A stretch of DNA of 64,000 nucleotides from Comamonadaceae bacterium ALPHA2B (GTDB taxonomy: Bacteria; Pseudomonadota; Gammaproteobacteria; Burkholderiales; Burkholderiaceae_C): positions 186,001 through 250,000 of the forward strand of contig SCOE01000003.1 of the NCBI GenBank assembly GCA_005503065.1, read 5' to 3'. The notes beneath the pieces are model-generated. The model made no database searches, had not been told where the DNA came from, and saw nothing but the letters and a program-made list of their open reading frames with translations. The translations under genes and the position numbers were made by a program. This document shows positions 18,401-26,757 of the stretch, piece by piece. The stretch's first letter is position 1, and the number at the start of each line of letters is the position of its first letter.

Positions 18401-21268
18401 CAGCGCGCGCATGAGGCGCGCGATGTCGTCGAAGTGCAGGCCGGTGGTCGGCTCGTCGAAGAGGAAGAGCTGGCCCTTCTTCGCCAGCGGCTGGCGCGAC
18501 TTGCTGCCGCCGTTGGCTGCCTCGGCCAGGAAGCCCGCGAGCTTCAGCCGCTGCGCCTCGCCGCCCGAGAGCGTGGGCACCGGCTGGCCCAGCTTCACAT
18601 AGTCGAGGCCCACGTCGACGATGGGCTGCAGAACGCGCTGCACCTCGCGGTCGTTGGCGAATACGGCCAGCGCCTCGGCGACGGTCAGTTCGAGGATGTC
18701 GGCGACGTTGTAAGTCGCCATTCCCGTCGAGGCCGAAAGACCCATCCCCGTTCGGGCTGAGCCTGTCGAAGCCGGGACCCGCCCTTCGACAGGCTCAGGG
18801 CGAACGGCGGTGACCGCATCGACCTGCGCGATGGTTCGCGGTCGTTCGATGGTGACCTCGAGGATCTCGGGCCGGTAGCGCTTGCCGTCGCAGTCGGGGC
18901 AACGCAGGTACACGTCCGACAGGAACTGCATCTCCACATGCTCGAAGCCCGAGCCGCCGCAGGTCGGGCAGCGGCCGTCGCCGGAGTTGAAGCTGAACTT
19001 GGCGGCCGTGTAGCCGCGCTGCTTCGACAAGGGCGCGACGGCGAAGATCTCGCGCACAGCATCCCAGGCCCCCACGTAGCTGGCGGGGTTGGAGCGCGCG
19101 GTCTTGCCGATGGGCGACTGGTCGACGAACACCACGTCGCTCAGGTGGTCTGCGCCGAGCAGCCGGTCGTGCACGCCGGCGCCCTCGGTGGGCTTGCCGA
19201 AGTGGCGCATCAGCGCGGGCGCCAGCACGTCCTGGATCAGCGTGGACTTGCCCGAGCCGCTGACGCCGGTGACGGACACCAGGCGCTGCAGCGGGATCTC
19301 GACGGTCACGTCCTTCAGGTTGTGCTCGCGCGCGCCTTCGAGGATGAGGCGCGGCGTGCTGTCGGCCACCGGCCGCCTGAAGCCCATGCCGATCTGCTTG
19401 CGCCCGCCGAGGTAGTCGCCGGTGAGCGTGTGGGCGCCGCGCAGCTCGTCCACGGTGCCGTCGAACACCACCTGCCCGCCGCGCGCGCCGGGGCCCGGGC
19501 CCATGTCGATCACGCGGTCGGCCGCGATCATCACCGCCGGGTCGTGCTCCACCACCACCAGCGTGTTGCCCGCATCGCGCAGGCGCTGCATGGCCTCGGT
19601 GATGCGGTCCATGTCGCGCGGGTGCAGGCCGATGCTGGGCTCGTCGAGCACGAACAGCGTGTTGACCAGCGAGGTGCCCAGCGCGGTCGTGAGGTTGATG
19701 CGCTGCACCTCGCCGCCCGAGAGCGTGCGGCTCTGCCGGTCGAGCGTGAGGTAGCCGATGCCGACGTCGTGCAGGTAGCGCAGGCGGGTGGTGATCTCCT
19801 CGAAGAGCAGCTTCAGCGCCTGTGCCTCGCCCTCGCCGCCGGAGCCGGCGTTGTCCGTGTGCTCCATGCGGTCGAAGAAGCTGCGCAGCCGCTCGATGGG
19901 CATCAGCATCAGGTCGTGCAGGCTCAGCCCCGGCAGCGCCTCGAGCTGCTCGCGCGACCAGTCCACGCCCACCGGCATGAAGCGCTTGCCCGGCGCGAGC
20001 ACCGCGTCCGCGTCGGCCTTGCTGCCCAGGCGCCACAGCAGGCTCTCGAGCTTGAGGCGCGCACCGCCGCAGGTGGGGCACGGCGTGTAGCTGCGGTACT
20101 TGGACAGCAGCACGCGGATGTGCATCTTGTACGCCTTGCTCTCCAGGTAGGCGAAGAAGCGGCGGATGCCGTACCACTGCTTGTTCCAGTTGCCTTCCTT
20201 GTAGTTGGGCGTGCCCTCGATCACCCAGTGCTTCTGCGCGTCGGTGAGCTTGTTCCAGGGCGTGTCGCGCGGGATGCCGGCGCTCTCGGCATGGCGCATG
20301 AGGTCGTCCTGCGCCTCCTTCCAGGCGGGCGTCTGGATGGTCTTGATGGCGCCGGCACGCAGCGTGAGCTTGTCGTTGGGCACCACCAGGTTGAAGTCCA
20401 CCCCGATCACGCGGCCGAAGCCCCGGCAGGCCTCGCAGGCGCCCACGGCGGAGTTGAAGCTGAACATCGACGGGATGGGGTCGGCGTAGCGGATGTCGCT
20501 CTCGGGGCAGTGCAGGCCGGTCGAGAACTTCCATTGCTGGACGTCATCGCCCTCTTCCGCCGGCACGGCATAGACGGTGACGCGCCCGGTGCCCCGCTTG
20601 AGCGCCACCTCGATCGCCTCGACCACGCGCGCGCGCTCGGTGGTGGAAAAGCGGAAGCGGTCGGCCACCACGTCGAGCACCCGGCGCGGCCCGGTGGGCG
20701 TCGCCACCTCGCGCTGCGCCTGCACCCGGGTGAAGCCGCTGGCCGAGAGCCATTGCTCGATCTCGGCCTCGGTGGTGCTGCCCGGCAGTTCGACCGGGAA
20801 GGTGACGACCAGCCGTGGATCCCCCGCGGCGGCCGAGCGCGCCTGCAGCTCGGCGCAGATGGTGTCGGGCGTGTCGTGCCGCACCGGCAGCGCCGTCTTG
20901 CGGTCGAAGAGCTGCGCGGCCCGCGCGAAGAGCAGCTTCAGGTGGTCGTTGAGCTCCGTCATCGTGCCGACCGTGGAGCGCGAGCTGCGCACCGGGTTGG
21001 TCTGGTCGATGGCGATGGCCGGCGGCACCCCTTCCACCTTGTCGACCGCGGGCTTGTCCATGCGGTCGAGGAACTGGCGCGCATAGGCCGAGAAGGTCTC
21101 CACGTAGCGGCGCTGCCCCTCGGCGTAGAGCGTGTCGAACACCAGGCTGGACTTGCCGGACCCGCTGGGGCCGGTCACCACCGTCAGTTCACCGGTGCGG
21201 ATGTCGAGGTCGAGGTTGCGGAGGTTGTGCTGGCGAGCACCGCGGATGCGGATGGAGCCCTGGGTCAT
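15431..21268 (-). CDS. uvrA: Tandem double-length excinuclease UvrA
   Basis: 1945 aa, about twice the length of a normal UvrA (about 940), with two full UvrA units in one chain and so four ABC ATPase sites. Unit 1 (about 1-1000) starts [34 protein letters not shown] and carries zinc motifs CEAC/CPTCGG and CPTCGG/CPDCDG. Unit 2 repeats the pattern ([37 protein letters not shown]). LSGGE signatures occur four times. Damage recognition in nucleotide excision repair is the expected role. ATG at 21268 gives a start right at the conserved ATPase N-terminus. An in-frame palindromic repeat interrupts unit 1 near residues 821-840. Confidence 0.93.
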   Translation of the reverse strand: MTQGSIRIRGARQHNLRNLDLDIRTGELTVVTGPSGSGKSSLVFDTLYAEGQRRYVETFSAYARQFLDRMDKPAVDKVEGVPPAIAIDQTNPVRSSRSTVGTMTELNDHLKLLFARAAQLFDRKTALPVRHDTPDTICAELQARSAAAGDPRLVVTFPVELPGSTTEAEIEQWLSASGFTRVQAQREVATPTGPRRVLDVVADRFRFSTTERARVVEAIEVALKRGTGRVTVYAVPAEEGDDVQQWKFSTGLHCPESDIRYADPIPSMFSFNSAVGACEACRGFGRVIGVDFNLVVPNDKLTLRAGAIKTIQTPAWKEAQDDLMRHAESAGIPRDTPWNKLTDAQKHWVIEGTPNYKEGNWNKQWYGIRRFFAYLESKAYKMHIRVLLSKYRSYTPCPTCGGARLKLESLLWRLGSKADADAVLAPGKRFMPVGVDWSREQLEALPGLSLHDLMLMPIERLRSFFDRMEHTDNAGSGGEGEAQALKLLFEEITTRLRYLHDVGIGYLTLDRQSRTLSGGEVQRINLTTALGTSLVNTLFVLDEPSIGLHPRDMDRITEAMQRLRDAGNTLVVVEHDPAVMIAADRVIDMGPGPGARGGQVVFDGTVDELRGAHTLTGDYLGGRKQIGMGFRRPVADSTPRLILEGAREHNLKDVTVEIPLQRLVSVTGVSGSGKSTLIQDVLAPALMRHFGKPTEGAGVHDRLLGADHLSDVVFVDQSPIGKTARSNPASYVGAWDAVREIFAVAPLSKQRGYTAAKFSFNSGDGRCPTCGGSGFEHVEMQFLSDVYLRCPDCDGKRYRPEILEVTIERPRTIAQVDAVTAVRPEPVEGRVPASTGSARTGMGLSASTGMATYNVADILELTVAEALAVFANDREVQRVLQPIVDVGLDYVKLGQPVPTLSGGEAQRLKLAGFLAEAANGGSKSRQPLAKKGQLFLFDEPTTGLHFDDIARLMRALRKLLDAGHSIVVIEHNLDVIRASDWVIDLGPEGGEGGGQVVAVGTPEHVRTLTGTHTGAALAAYEAALGPAALAVREKTPRYVAAAAPGRDAIEIVNAREHNLKHLSVNIPRGRFTVVTGVSGSGKSTLAFDILFNEGQRRYLESLNAYARSIVQPAGRPEVDAVYGIPPTVAIEQRLSRGGRKSTVGTTTEVWHFLRLLYVKLGVQHCIFDGAAVQPQTPDSIAAQLIRTFKGQHIGLLAPLVVNRKGVYTELADWARPRGYTHLRVDGEFLPTTGFPRLDRFKEHTIELPVASLDIEPAREAELRAVLATALEHGKGVVHVLHGLTGLKAAMLAGSSTAGIGRVQVFSTLRACPVCATSYAELDPRLFSYNSKHGWCPDCVGTGVKLTKEQRKALDDSTMAEDNRGREQTFAEPDVEDVADVACPTCEGTRLNATARAVRFAGVGIADIAHLSVTDIRKWVETLAMSGREADIARDLIPEIKSRLEFLEEVGLGYLTLDRGAPTLSGGEAQRIRLAAQLGSNLQGVCYVLDEPTIGLHARDNQILLDALHKLGDKGNTLVVVEHDEDTIRRADHVIDIGPSAGKRGGRVVAQGTVDEVQRSEESLTGRYLRDAIRHPLHARRLVSETAEDGEGAVSWLAVAGANLHNLQSVDVSIPLNRLVVVTGVSGSGKSTLARDVLLDNVQAIVQQRSTKAGRDADAAGKRPRWAGCTGVAGYEEIDRVLEVDQTPIGKTPRSCPATYIGFWDTIRKLFADTLEAKARGYGPGRFSFNTGEGRCPTCEGAGVRTIEMSFLPDVKVPCESCHGARFNPETLAVTWRGKSIGDVLQMEVDEAVEFFASMPVISHPLQLLKDVGLGYLTLGQPSPTLSGGEAQRIKLVTELSKVRDDVTRRGNKAPHTLYVLDEPTVGLHMADVEKLIHVLHRLVNGGHSVVVIEHDLDLIAEADWIVDLGPEGGGQGGRVVASAPPEEVVRLGTHTGVALAPVLAR
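18750..18806. repeat. REP-like palindrome inserted in frame inside uvrA
   Basis: Arms of about 23 bases: CGTTCGGGCTGAGCCTGTCG... and its near-complement ...CGACAGGCTCAGGGCGAACG, around a short spacer. This TTCGACAGGCTCAGGGCGAAC motif is a widespread extragenic palindrome in bacteria. Here it is translated as RPEPVEGR...TGSARTG within an extra segment between LEVTIE and NVADILELT, without breaking the frame. Confidence 0.9.
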
Positions 21269-21397
21269 GCGTGCCTTGTGGGTGCCGGAAGGGGTGGGGG
21301 CAAGCATTCTCCAGGAGCATCCGGCCGGCTGTCGGCCCGCGCGCCGATGCGCCGCCGCCACGCAGGGGTTTGTCCGGATCGCGCAAATGACACTTTA

Positions 21398-21424
21398 AGT
21401 AACAAATACGCAGTCTTTGTTACT
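21398..21424. promoter_or_regulatory. Inverted repeat, candidate operator upstream of the binding-protein gene
   Basis: Perfect 9-base arms AGTAACAAA and TTTGTTACT separated by 9 bases. It lies 38 bases before the ATG at 21463 in an A+T-richer island between the divergent uvrA and binding-protein genes. No regulator gene adjoins it, so the protein that binds is unknown. Confidence 0.5.
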
Positions 21425-21462
21425 CGCCCGCCTCGTGCGCGGCCCACCTGGAGACCTTGACC

Positions 21463-22578
21463 ATGCGCCGACCCTTCCGCTTGGCCGCCATCGCGCTCGG
21501 CCTCGCCATCGCCACGCAGACCGCCGTGCAGGCGCAGGTCCTGATCGGACAGACCGCGGGCATGAGCGGCCCCGTCGCGGCCAGCGTCAACGAGACCATC
21601 GCCGGCGCGCAGTTGGTCATCGACGCGGCCAACGCGCAGGGCGGCATCCATGGCGAGCCGATCGAGATGGTGCGGCTGGACGACGGCTTCGACGTCAAGC
21701 GCGCGGCGGAGAACGGCCGCGTGCTCATCGAGGAGCGCAAGGTCGTGGCGCTGTTCATGACGCGCGGGACGCCGCATTCGCAATCCCTCATCCCGCTGCT
21801 GGACAAGCACGGCGTGGCGCTGATCGGCCCGTCGACGGGCGCGATGGCACTGCACAAGCCGGTGCAACGGCACGTGTTCAACGTGCGCGCCACCTACCAG
21901 CGCGAAGCCGAGAAGGCCGTGCAGCACCTGAGCACCGTGGGCATGAGCCGCATCGCGGTGGTCTACGTGACGGACTCCTTCGGGCAGGATGCGCTCGAAG
22001 GCGCGATGAACGGCTTCAAGGCCGCCAAGGGGCAGCCGGCCGCGACCATCCAGGCCGATCGCGAGAAGCCAGACTACGCGGCCATCGTGCCGAAGATCGT
22101 CGAATCCAATGCGCAGGCCGTGCTCTGGATCGGCTCGGGCACGGCCGTGGTCGAGGGCGTGAAGGCGCTGCGCGCAGCCGGTTCGGCGGCGCAGGTCGTG
22201 ACGCTGTCGAACAACGCGTCCTCGGGCTTCATCAAGCAGTTGGGCGAAGCCAGCCGCGGCGTCATCGTGACGCAGGTGTTTCCGAGCGAGCGCGCCGTGG
22301 GCCAGCCGATGGTGAAGGAGGCCGTCACGCTGGCCAAGGCCAGGGGGCAGGCGGAGTTGTCGCCTGCGGCGCTGGAAGGTTTCGCCTCGGCCAAGGTGAT
22401 GGTGGAGGCGCTGCGCCGCGCCGGGCCCAAGCCCACGCGGGCGAAGGTGCTGGCCGCGCTGGACGGCCTGAAGAACTACGACGTCGGCGGCCTGGAGGTG
22501 AGCTACTCGCCGCAGGACCACTCGGGCATCGACTTCGCCGACCTGTCGATCATCAGCGAAGGCCGCTTCAAGCGCTGA
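21463..22578 (+). CDS. ABC transporter substrate-binding protein, Leu/Ile/Val (peripla_BP_6) type
   Basis: 371 aa periplasmic protein. The signal peptide ends near VQAQV (about residue 23). Mature features are IGQTAGMSGPVAASVNETIAGAQL and INAANAQGG-like VIDAANAQGGIHG, then LIPLLDKHGVALIGPSTG. ATG at 21463 is chosen because GGAG lies 9 bases upstream; an in-frame TTG at 21457 would be too close to it. No permease or ATPase genes adjoin, so it is an orphan binding protein. Confidence 0.9.
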   Translation: MRRPFRLAAIALGLAIATQTAVQAQVLIGQTAGMSGPVAASVNETIAGAQLVIDAANAQGGIHGEPIEMVRLDDGFDVKRAAENGRVLIEERKVVALFMTRGTPHSQSLIPLLDKHGVALIGPSTGAMALHKPVQRHVFNVRATYQREAEKAVQHLSTVGMSRIAVVYVTDSFGQDALEGAMNGFKAAKGQPAATIQADREKPDYAAIVPKIVESNAQAVLWIGSGTAVVEGVKALRAAGSAAQVVTLSNNASSGFIKQLGEASRGVIVTQVFPSERAVGQPMVKEAVTLAKARGQAELSPAALEGFASAKVMVEALRRAGPKPTRAKVLAALDGLKNYDVGGLEVSYSPQDHSGIDFADLSIISEGRFKR

Positions 22579-22612
22579 CGCGCCGCATGGCCCGGCCCGG
22601 CTGTTGCGCGGG

Positions 22613-22762
22613 CTACTTGCCCGTGCCGGTCGCGGGCGCCGCCGGCGCGTGCACGTCCCCGCCGTGCTTCTCGCCGCTCATGTCGACCTTGTCGCCGGCC
22701 TTAAGGATGACGAACAGGGCGATGGCAGCGAACACGGCGAAGCCGATGGCGATCTTCCACAT
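22613..22762 (-). CDS. Small single-pass membrane protein, 49 aa
   Basis: Short reading frame from ATG 22762 to TAG 22613. The peptide begins MWKIAIGFAVFAAIALFVIL, a clear transmembrane helix, followed by a charged Gly/His-containing tail (GEKHGGDVHAP) that ends in GTGK. No homologue is named with confidence. It lies downstream of the MHS transporter gene on the same strand, beyond a terminator hairpin, and converges with the binding-protein gene. Codon use resembles its neighbours, and the hydrophobic helix argues for a real product. Confidence 0.65.
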   Translation of the reverse strand: MWKIAIGFAVFAAIALFVILKAGDKVDMSGEKHGGDVHAPAAPATGTGK

Positions 22763-22796
22763 GGGGGCAATCCTTGGTCTGGGGGAAACAACGGGT

Positions 22797-22828
22797 TGAA
22801 AAAAATCAAGCCGGGCGCGCCCGGCTTG
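22797..22828 (-). terminator. Rho-independent terminator between the MHS transporter and the small protein
   Basis: Stem CAAGCCGGGCG/CGCCCGGCTTG at 22807-22828. On the minus strand it is followed by a run of T (the plus strand shows TTGAAAAAAAT just before the stem). It would end transcripts of the transporter gene, leaving only 34 bases before the 49-aa gene. Confidence 0.8.
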
Positions 22829-22829
22829 G

Positions 22830-23010
22830 CGAGCGCAGCGAAGCGCTCAGGGCACCCACGGAACGGGCTTGGCCCGGCCGTCGGGGAGGTCCTGCAGCCC
22901 GCGCGAGGCCAGTGGCCTCGCTCTTCGCCAGTCTCGAAAGGTCCACCGGACCTTTCGAGTACGGGCTCAGCCCCCCTTCGCGAAGCAGAAGGGGGAGCCG
23001 CGAAGCGGCT
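22830..23010. other. Cluster of hairpins downstream of the MHS transporter gene
   Basis: Several palindromes in a row: GAGCGcagcgaaGCGCTC; GAGGCCagtGGCCTC; a perfect 12-base stem CTCGAAAGGTCC/GGACCTTTCGAG at 22933-22959; and a CCCCCTTCgcgaagcaGAAGGGGG hairpin near 22975. No gene is seen here. It resembles clustered extragenic palindromes. Confidence 0.6.
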
Positions 23011-23023
23011 TGGGGGTTGCTAT

Positions 23024-24718
23024 CTAATCATTCGCGTAGATGTCCACGTCCTTGGTTTCGCGGATGAACAGCGTGCCGACCACCAGCGTGATGCCGGCGA
23101 TGACGATCGGATACCACAGGCCGTTGTACATGTTGCCGGTCGAGGCCACGATGGCGAACGAGGTGGTGGGCAGCAGGCCGCCGAACCAGCCGTTGCCGAT
23201 GTGGTACGGCAGGCTCATCGAGGTGTAGCGGATGCGGGTGGGGAACAGTTCCACCAGCATGGCGGCGATGGGGCCGTAGACCATGGTCACCAGCAGCACC
23301 AGGTACGCCAGGATCACGACCATCATCAGCTTGTTCATCTTGGCCGGGTCCGCCTTGGCCGGGTAGCCGGCGGCCTTGAAGTCGTCGCCGATCTCCTTCT
23401 TGAAGGCGGCGATGGCCTTGGCCGAGGCCTCGTCGAACTTCAGGTTGACGACGTTGCCTTCAGGCGCGGTGACGGCCTTCTCGCCGATCTTCACCACGGC
23501 GGGCGAACCGGCCGGCCCGGCGATGTTCTCGTAGCTCACCGAGTTCTGCACCAGGTAGCGCTTGGCGATGTCGCAGGAGCTCTTGAAGTCGATCTCGCGT
23601 GCCACCGGGTTGCCCTGGAAGGAGCAGGTGGCGGGGTCGGCCGTGACCGTCACCTGCGCCTTGGCCTGCGCCGCGGCGAGGTCGGGGTTGGCGGCCTCGG
23701 TCAGCATCTTGAAGACCGGGAAGTAGGTCAGCACGGCCAGCAGGCAGCCCGCCATGATGATCGGCTTGCGGCCGATCCTGTCCGACAGCGTGCCGAAGAC
23801 GACGAAGAAGGGCGTGCCGATGAGCAGCGCGGCGGCGATCAGCAGGTTGGCGGTGTTGGCATCGACCTTGAGCTGTGCCGTCAGGAAGAACAGCGCGTAG
23901 AACTGGCCCGTGTACCAGACCACGGCCTGGCCGGCCGTCAGGCCCACCAGCGCCAGGATCACGATCTTGAGGTTCTTCCACTCGCCGAAGGACTCGGCCA
24001 GGGGCGCCTTGGAGGTCTTGCCCTCGGCCTTCATCTTCTGGAAGGCGGGCGACTCGTTCAGCGACAGGCGGATCCACACCGAGATGCCCAGCAGCAGGAT
24101 GGACACCAGGAAGGGAATGCGCCATCCCCAGTCCTGGAAAGCCGTTTCGCCGAGGCCGACGCGCACGCCCAGGATGACCAGCAGCGACAGGAACAGGCCC
24201 AGCGTCGCCGTGGTCTGGATCCACGAGGTGTAGGCGCCGCGCTTGCCGTGTGGCGCGTGCTCGGCCACGTAGGTGGCGGCACCGCCGTACTCGCCGCCGA
24301 GGGCCAGGCCCTGCAGCATGCGCAGCGCGATCAGGATCACCGGCGCGGCGACGCCGATGGTGGCGTAGCTGGGCAGCAGGCCGACGATGAAGGTCGACAG
24401 GCCCATGATCAGGATGGTGACCAGGAAGGTGTACTTGCGGCCGATCATGTCGCCCAGGCGGCCGAACACGATGGCGCCGAAGGGCCGCACGAGGAAGCCG
24501 GCCGCGAAGGCCAGCAGCGCGAAGATGAAGGCCGCGCCCGCATCCAGGCCGCTGAAGAACTGCTTGGCGATGATCGCTGCAAGCGAGCCGTACAGATAGA
24601 AGTCGTACCACTCGAACACGGTGCCGAGGGAGGACGCGAAGATGACTTTCTTCTCCTCCGACGACATGGGGCGCGGAGCGACCGAGGGCCCCCCGCGTGA
24701 ATCCAGTGTGGCTGCCAT
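23024..24718 (-). CDS. MHS-family MFS transporter with an enlarged extracytoplasmic loop
   Basis: 564 aa inner-membrane proton symporter. The N-terminus shows SSLGTVFEWYDFYLYGSLA and the loop GRLGDMIGRKYTF, both typical of the metabolite:H+ symporter family (ShiA/ProP/KgtP). RLLQG-like RMLQGLALGGEYGGAATYVAEHAP follows. Typical members have about 440 residues. Here about 120 extra residues lie between MLTEAANPDL and KMNKLMMVVI and contain Cys residues in ATCSF and KSSCD that could form a disulfide. The substrate is probably a carboxylate or betaine. The start is ATG at 24718. Confidence 0.93.
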   Translation of the reverse strand: MAATLDSRGGPSVAPRPMSSEEKKVIFASSLGTVFEWYDFYLYGSLAAIIAKQFFSGLDAGAAFIFALLAFAAGFLVRPFGAIVFGRLGDMIGRKYTFLVTILIMGLSTFIVGLLPSYATIGVAAPVILIALRMLQGLALGGEYGGAATYVAEHAPHGKRGAYTSWIQTTATLGLFLSLLVILGVRVGLGETAFQDWGWRIPFLVSILLLGISVWIRLSLNESPAFQKMKAEGKTSKAPLAESFGEWKNLKIVILALVGLTAGQAVVWYTGQFYALFFLTAQLKVDANTANLLIAAALLIGTPFFVVFGTLSDRIGRKPIIMAGCLLAVLTYFPVFKMLTEAANPDLAAAQAKAQVTVTADPATCSFQGNPVAREIDFKSSCDIAKRYLVQNSVSYENIAGPAGSPAVVKIGEKAVTAPEGNVVNLKFDEASAKAIAAFKKEIGDDFKAAGYPAKADPAKMNKLMMVVILAYLVLLVTMVYGPIAAMLVELFPTRIRYTSMSLPYHIGNGWFGGLLPTTSFAIVASTGNMYNGLWYPIVIAGITLVVGTLFIRETKDVDIYAND

Positions 24719-24959
24719 TGCTGTCTCCTCGTGAATTGATTGGCCGGCCCTTCGCGGGCCGTGCGGGATTCTTGGAGGAGCGACTGACCACAGCCTTTCG
24801 CCAAACTGACGGCTCGCTGTCGATTTAAGGACTAACCCCATCGCCCGTTTTCAGGATGCAGAAACCTCCCGATACAGGCTCAGGGATCACCCGTAGAGCA
24901 AGGCGCGCCGGCGCGGCCGGCGACGCAGATCCGTCAGGGAAAGCCGAGGCGCGGCGCGC

Positions 24960-25601
24960 TCAGGGGCGCGGGCGCGTCATCCCCGGGCGCTGGTCGGCCT
25001 GCAGGTACGCGGGGCTGTCGAACCACGTGTCGCCGGCCAGGTAGGCGCGCAGCATGGCCAACCCGTCGAAGCCCCAGAAAAGGCGGCCGTCGACGACGTA
25101 GCTGGGTGTGCCGAACACGCCCGCGGCCACGGCCGCATCGGTGCCGGTGCGCAGCTGCGCCTTGACCGCGTCGCCGTTCAGGTCGCGCACCAGCGGCAGG
25201 CACTGCGCCAGCGCCTCGTAGCGCACCGGGTCGCCCGCCTCGGCGCCGCCGCGCCAGACCTCGTGCAGGATGGTCTCTGCCACGTAGCGGTTGATCTCGC
25301 CGCCCTCGGTGGTCGCCAGGGCCAGGCGCAGGTGCGGCAGCGGGTTGTAGGGGTGGGTGGCCGGCATCTCGATGGGGATGCCGTGCGCGTGGCCCAGCCA
25401 CAGCACGTGCTGGTAGGTCCAGGTGCGCTTGGCGGGGATCTCGGCCGGGCCGAGCTGACCATGGTGCTTCAGCAGCGCGCCCAGGAGAATCGGCTTGTAG
25501 GCCACGCTGTAGCTGAGCCCTTCCAGCGCCTGCGGCATGTGCTCGAAGGCGAGGTACGCGTAGGGCGAGATGAAATCCAGGTAGAAGTCGATGTGCTTCA
25601 T
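24960..25601 (-). CDS. DsbA-family 2-hydroxychromene-2-carboxylate isomerase-like protein
   Basis: 213 aa thioredoxin-fold protein. The start IDFYLDFISPYAYLAFE shows the F-x-D-x-x-S-P-Y-x-Y active-site Ser pattern of kappa-class GST/HCCA isomerases in place of CxxC. GVFGTPSYVVDGRLFWGFD near residue 170 is the cis-Pro region. It may catalyse glutathione-dependent isomerisation in aromatic degradation, though no naphthalene pathway genes adjoin. Its ATG overlaps the stop of the DUF1289 gene by 4 bases (ATGA). Confidence 0.88.
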   Translation of the reverse strand: MKHIDFYLDFISPYAYLAFEHMPQALEGLSYSVAYKPILLGALLKHHGQLGPAEIPAKRTWTYQHVLWLGHAHGIPIEMPATHPYNPLPHLRLALATTEGGEINRYVAETILHEVWRGGAEAGDPVRYEALAQCLPLVRDLNGDAVKAQLRTGTDAAVAAGVFGTPSYVVDGRLFWGFDGLAMLRAYLAGDTWFDSPAYLQADQRPGMTRPRP

Positions 25602-25837
25602 GGGCGATGTGTCTCCGTGTCGTGGATGCGTTGCTCGACCCGCGCCCACACCACGAGGCGCTGCGGGTCGTCCATGCTGCTCCAGTGCGCGATCTCGTCC
25701 AGCGTGCGCCAGCAGCCCTCACACCAGCCGGTGGCCGCGTCCATGCGGCAGACCGAGATGCAGGGCGAGGGCACCGGCTCCAGGCCTTTTTCGACCGCAG
25801 CGCGCACCAGTCCTGCGCGGGCAGCTATCGAATTCAT
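25598..25837 (-). CDS. DUF1289 (Fe-S-like Cys) small protein
   Basis: 79 aa. The core PSPCISVCRMDAATGWCEGCWRTLDEIAHWS contains the four spaced Cys of DUF1289 (split here: CISVC and CEGC). Such proteins are often next to redox or isomerase genes. The start codon and first residues (MNSIAA) fall inside a partial family A repeat, so the N-terminus may be repeat-derived. Translationally coupled to the DsbA-like gene (4-base overlap). Confidence 0.85.
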   Translation of the reverse strand: MNSIAARAGLVRAAVEKGLEPVPSPCISVCRMDAATGWCEGCWRTLDEIAHWSSMDDPQRLVVWARVEQRIHDTETHRP

Positions 25838-25844
25838 AGCATCA
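25817..25844. repeat. Partial family A repeat at the start of the DUF1289 gene
   Basis: GCGGGCAGCTATCGAATTCATAGC-like end of family A. The TATNGAATTCATA palindrome end is present, but the GCGCCCG core is eroded. It supplies the ATG of the DUF1289 gene. Confidence 0.5.
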
Positions 25845-26348
25845 ACCGGCCGACACCTGCACCACGTCGGCCACGGGTGCGCCGCCGGTCAGGGCCTCGA
25901 GGTCGGCGGGGCGCAGCTTGAACACCGCATGCGGGTGGCCGGCCGCGGCCCAGATCTCGTCGAAGCGGAACAGTTCGCGGTCGATCAGCACCACCGGCGG
26001 CGTCGCATGCGCCACCGGCGACACGCCCCCGATCGAGAAGCCGGTGCGGGCCTTGACGAAGTCGGCGTCGGCGCGGCCGGTCTTGCCGACCAGCGCGTCG
26101 ACCTTCTTCTCGTCCACCCGCCGGTCGCCCGAGGTGACGACCAGCACGGCGACCTCGTCGGCCTTGCGGCGGAAGATGATGCTCTTGGCGATCTGCCCGA
26201 CCGCAATGCCCAGGGCGTCGGCCGCCTGCTGGGCGGTGCGCGCCGCGTCGTCGAGCATGACCGGCGCATGGGGATGGCCGCTGGCCTGCAAGTGGCGGGC
26301 GACGCGCTGGACGCCCTCGGGCAGGGAATGGAGTTCGGAACCGCACAT
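25842..26348 (-). CDS. YbaK/EbsC-family aminoacyl-tRNA deacylase
   Basis: 168 aa. The family pattern is IAKSIIFRRKADEVAVLVVTSGDRRVDEKKV, then GFSIGGVSPVAH and DRELFRFDEIWAAAGHPHAVFKL. The conserved lysine of the INS/YbaK fold is in AKSIIF. These proteins hydrolyse mischarged tRNA (Cys-tRNA-Pro and relatives). The start is ATG at 26348. It ends 4 bases before the DUF1289 start and diverges from nirB. Confidence 0.92.
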   Translation of the reverse strand: MCGSELHSLPEGVQRVARHLQASGHPHAPVMLDDAARTAQQAADALGIAVGQIAKSIIFRRKADEVAVLVVTSGDRRVDEKKVDALVGKTGRADADFVKARTGFSIGGVSPVAHATPPVVLIDRELFRFDEIWAAAGHPHAVFKLRPADLEALTGGAPVADVVQVSAG

Positions 26349-26757
26349 GGCCCGAGCTTACGCAAAAGCCCGGCATGCCGCCGCACCACGGCGGACCGTC
26401 GCTGCGCCATCGGCGGGCACCGGCCGGGCCCGATACGGCCTGCGGTGCACCCGATCGCAGCAAAAGCGGGCTCCAGCCCCCCGAAAAGCCGGGCACGCAA
26501 CTTGCGTGACCTTGGGCGCTGATCCGCGGGCATCGTTGCCCCGGTCCTGACTCAGCACCTCCGCTAACGAAGGCGGAACCCCGAGCGAGCTGACGCCCAT
26601 CCCGGCCTGAGGGTCGAGGGCAGCCAGCCCGGTTGTTCCAACACGAATCGCGTTCGTGTGCCTGCGGGGGTGCCCATCCGCACCCACCCCGAGCTTCCCG
26701 GCCGCCGCCCTGCGGCCGGACGCCCGCCGGCCCGTGCGCGAGCAGGAGATCCGACAC
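26349..26757 (+). promoter_or_regulatory. Long structured leader/promoter region of nirB
   Basis: 409 bases between the divergent ybaK-like and nirB genes. Near nirB three hairpins follow each other: ACACGAA/TTCGTGT (26641-26659); GGGTGC-CCATCC-GCACCC (26668-26685, six-base loop); and CCGGCCGC-CGCCCT-GCGGCCGG (26698-26719, six-base loop). The ribosome-binding site AGGAGA is at about 26744-26749. Two successive six-base-loop hairpins recall ANTAR-type (NasR/NasT) nitrate leaders, but the loop bases do not match the reported A1/G4 consensus and no U run follows. Antitermination control is therefore only a possibility. Confidence 0.5.

Noticed and set aside
15467-18760. A 1097-codon open frame antisense to uvrA
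   Set aside because: Composition (His/Arg/Ala/Val-rich, no recognisable domain) is what high-GC antisense frames give. The uvrA frame carries all motifs.
26668-26719. Canonical NasR/NasT (ANTAR) antiterminator
   Set aside because: Loop sequences CCATCC and CGCCCT lack the reported A1/G4 bases and there is no U tract after the second stem, so I kept it only as an unassigned structured leader.
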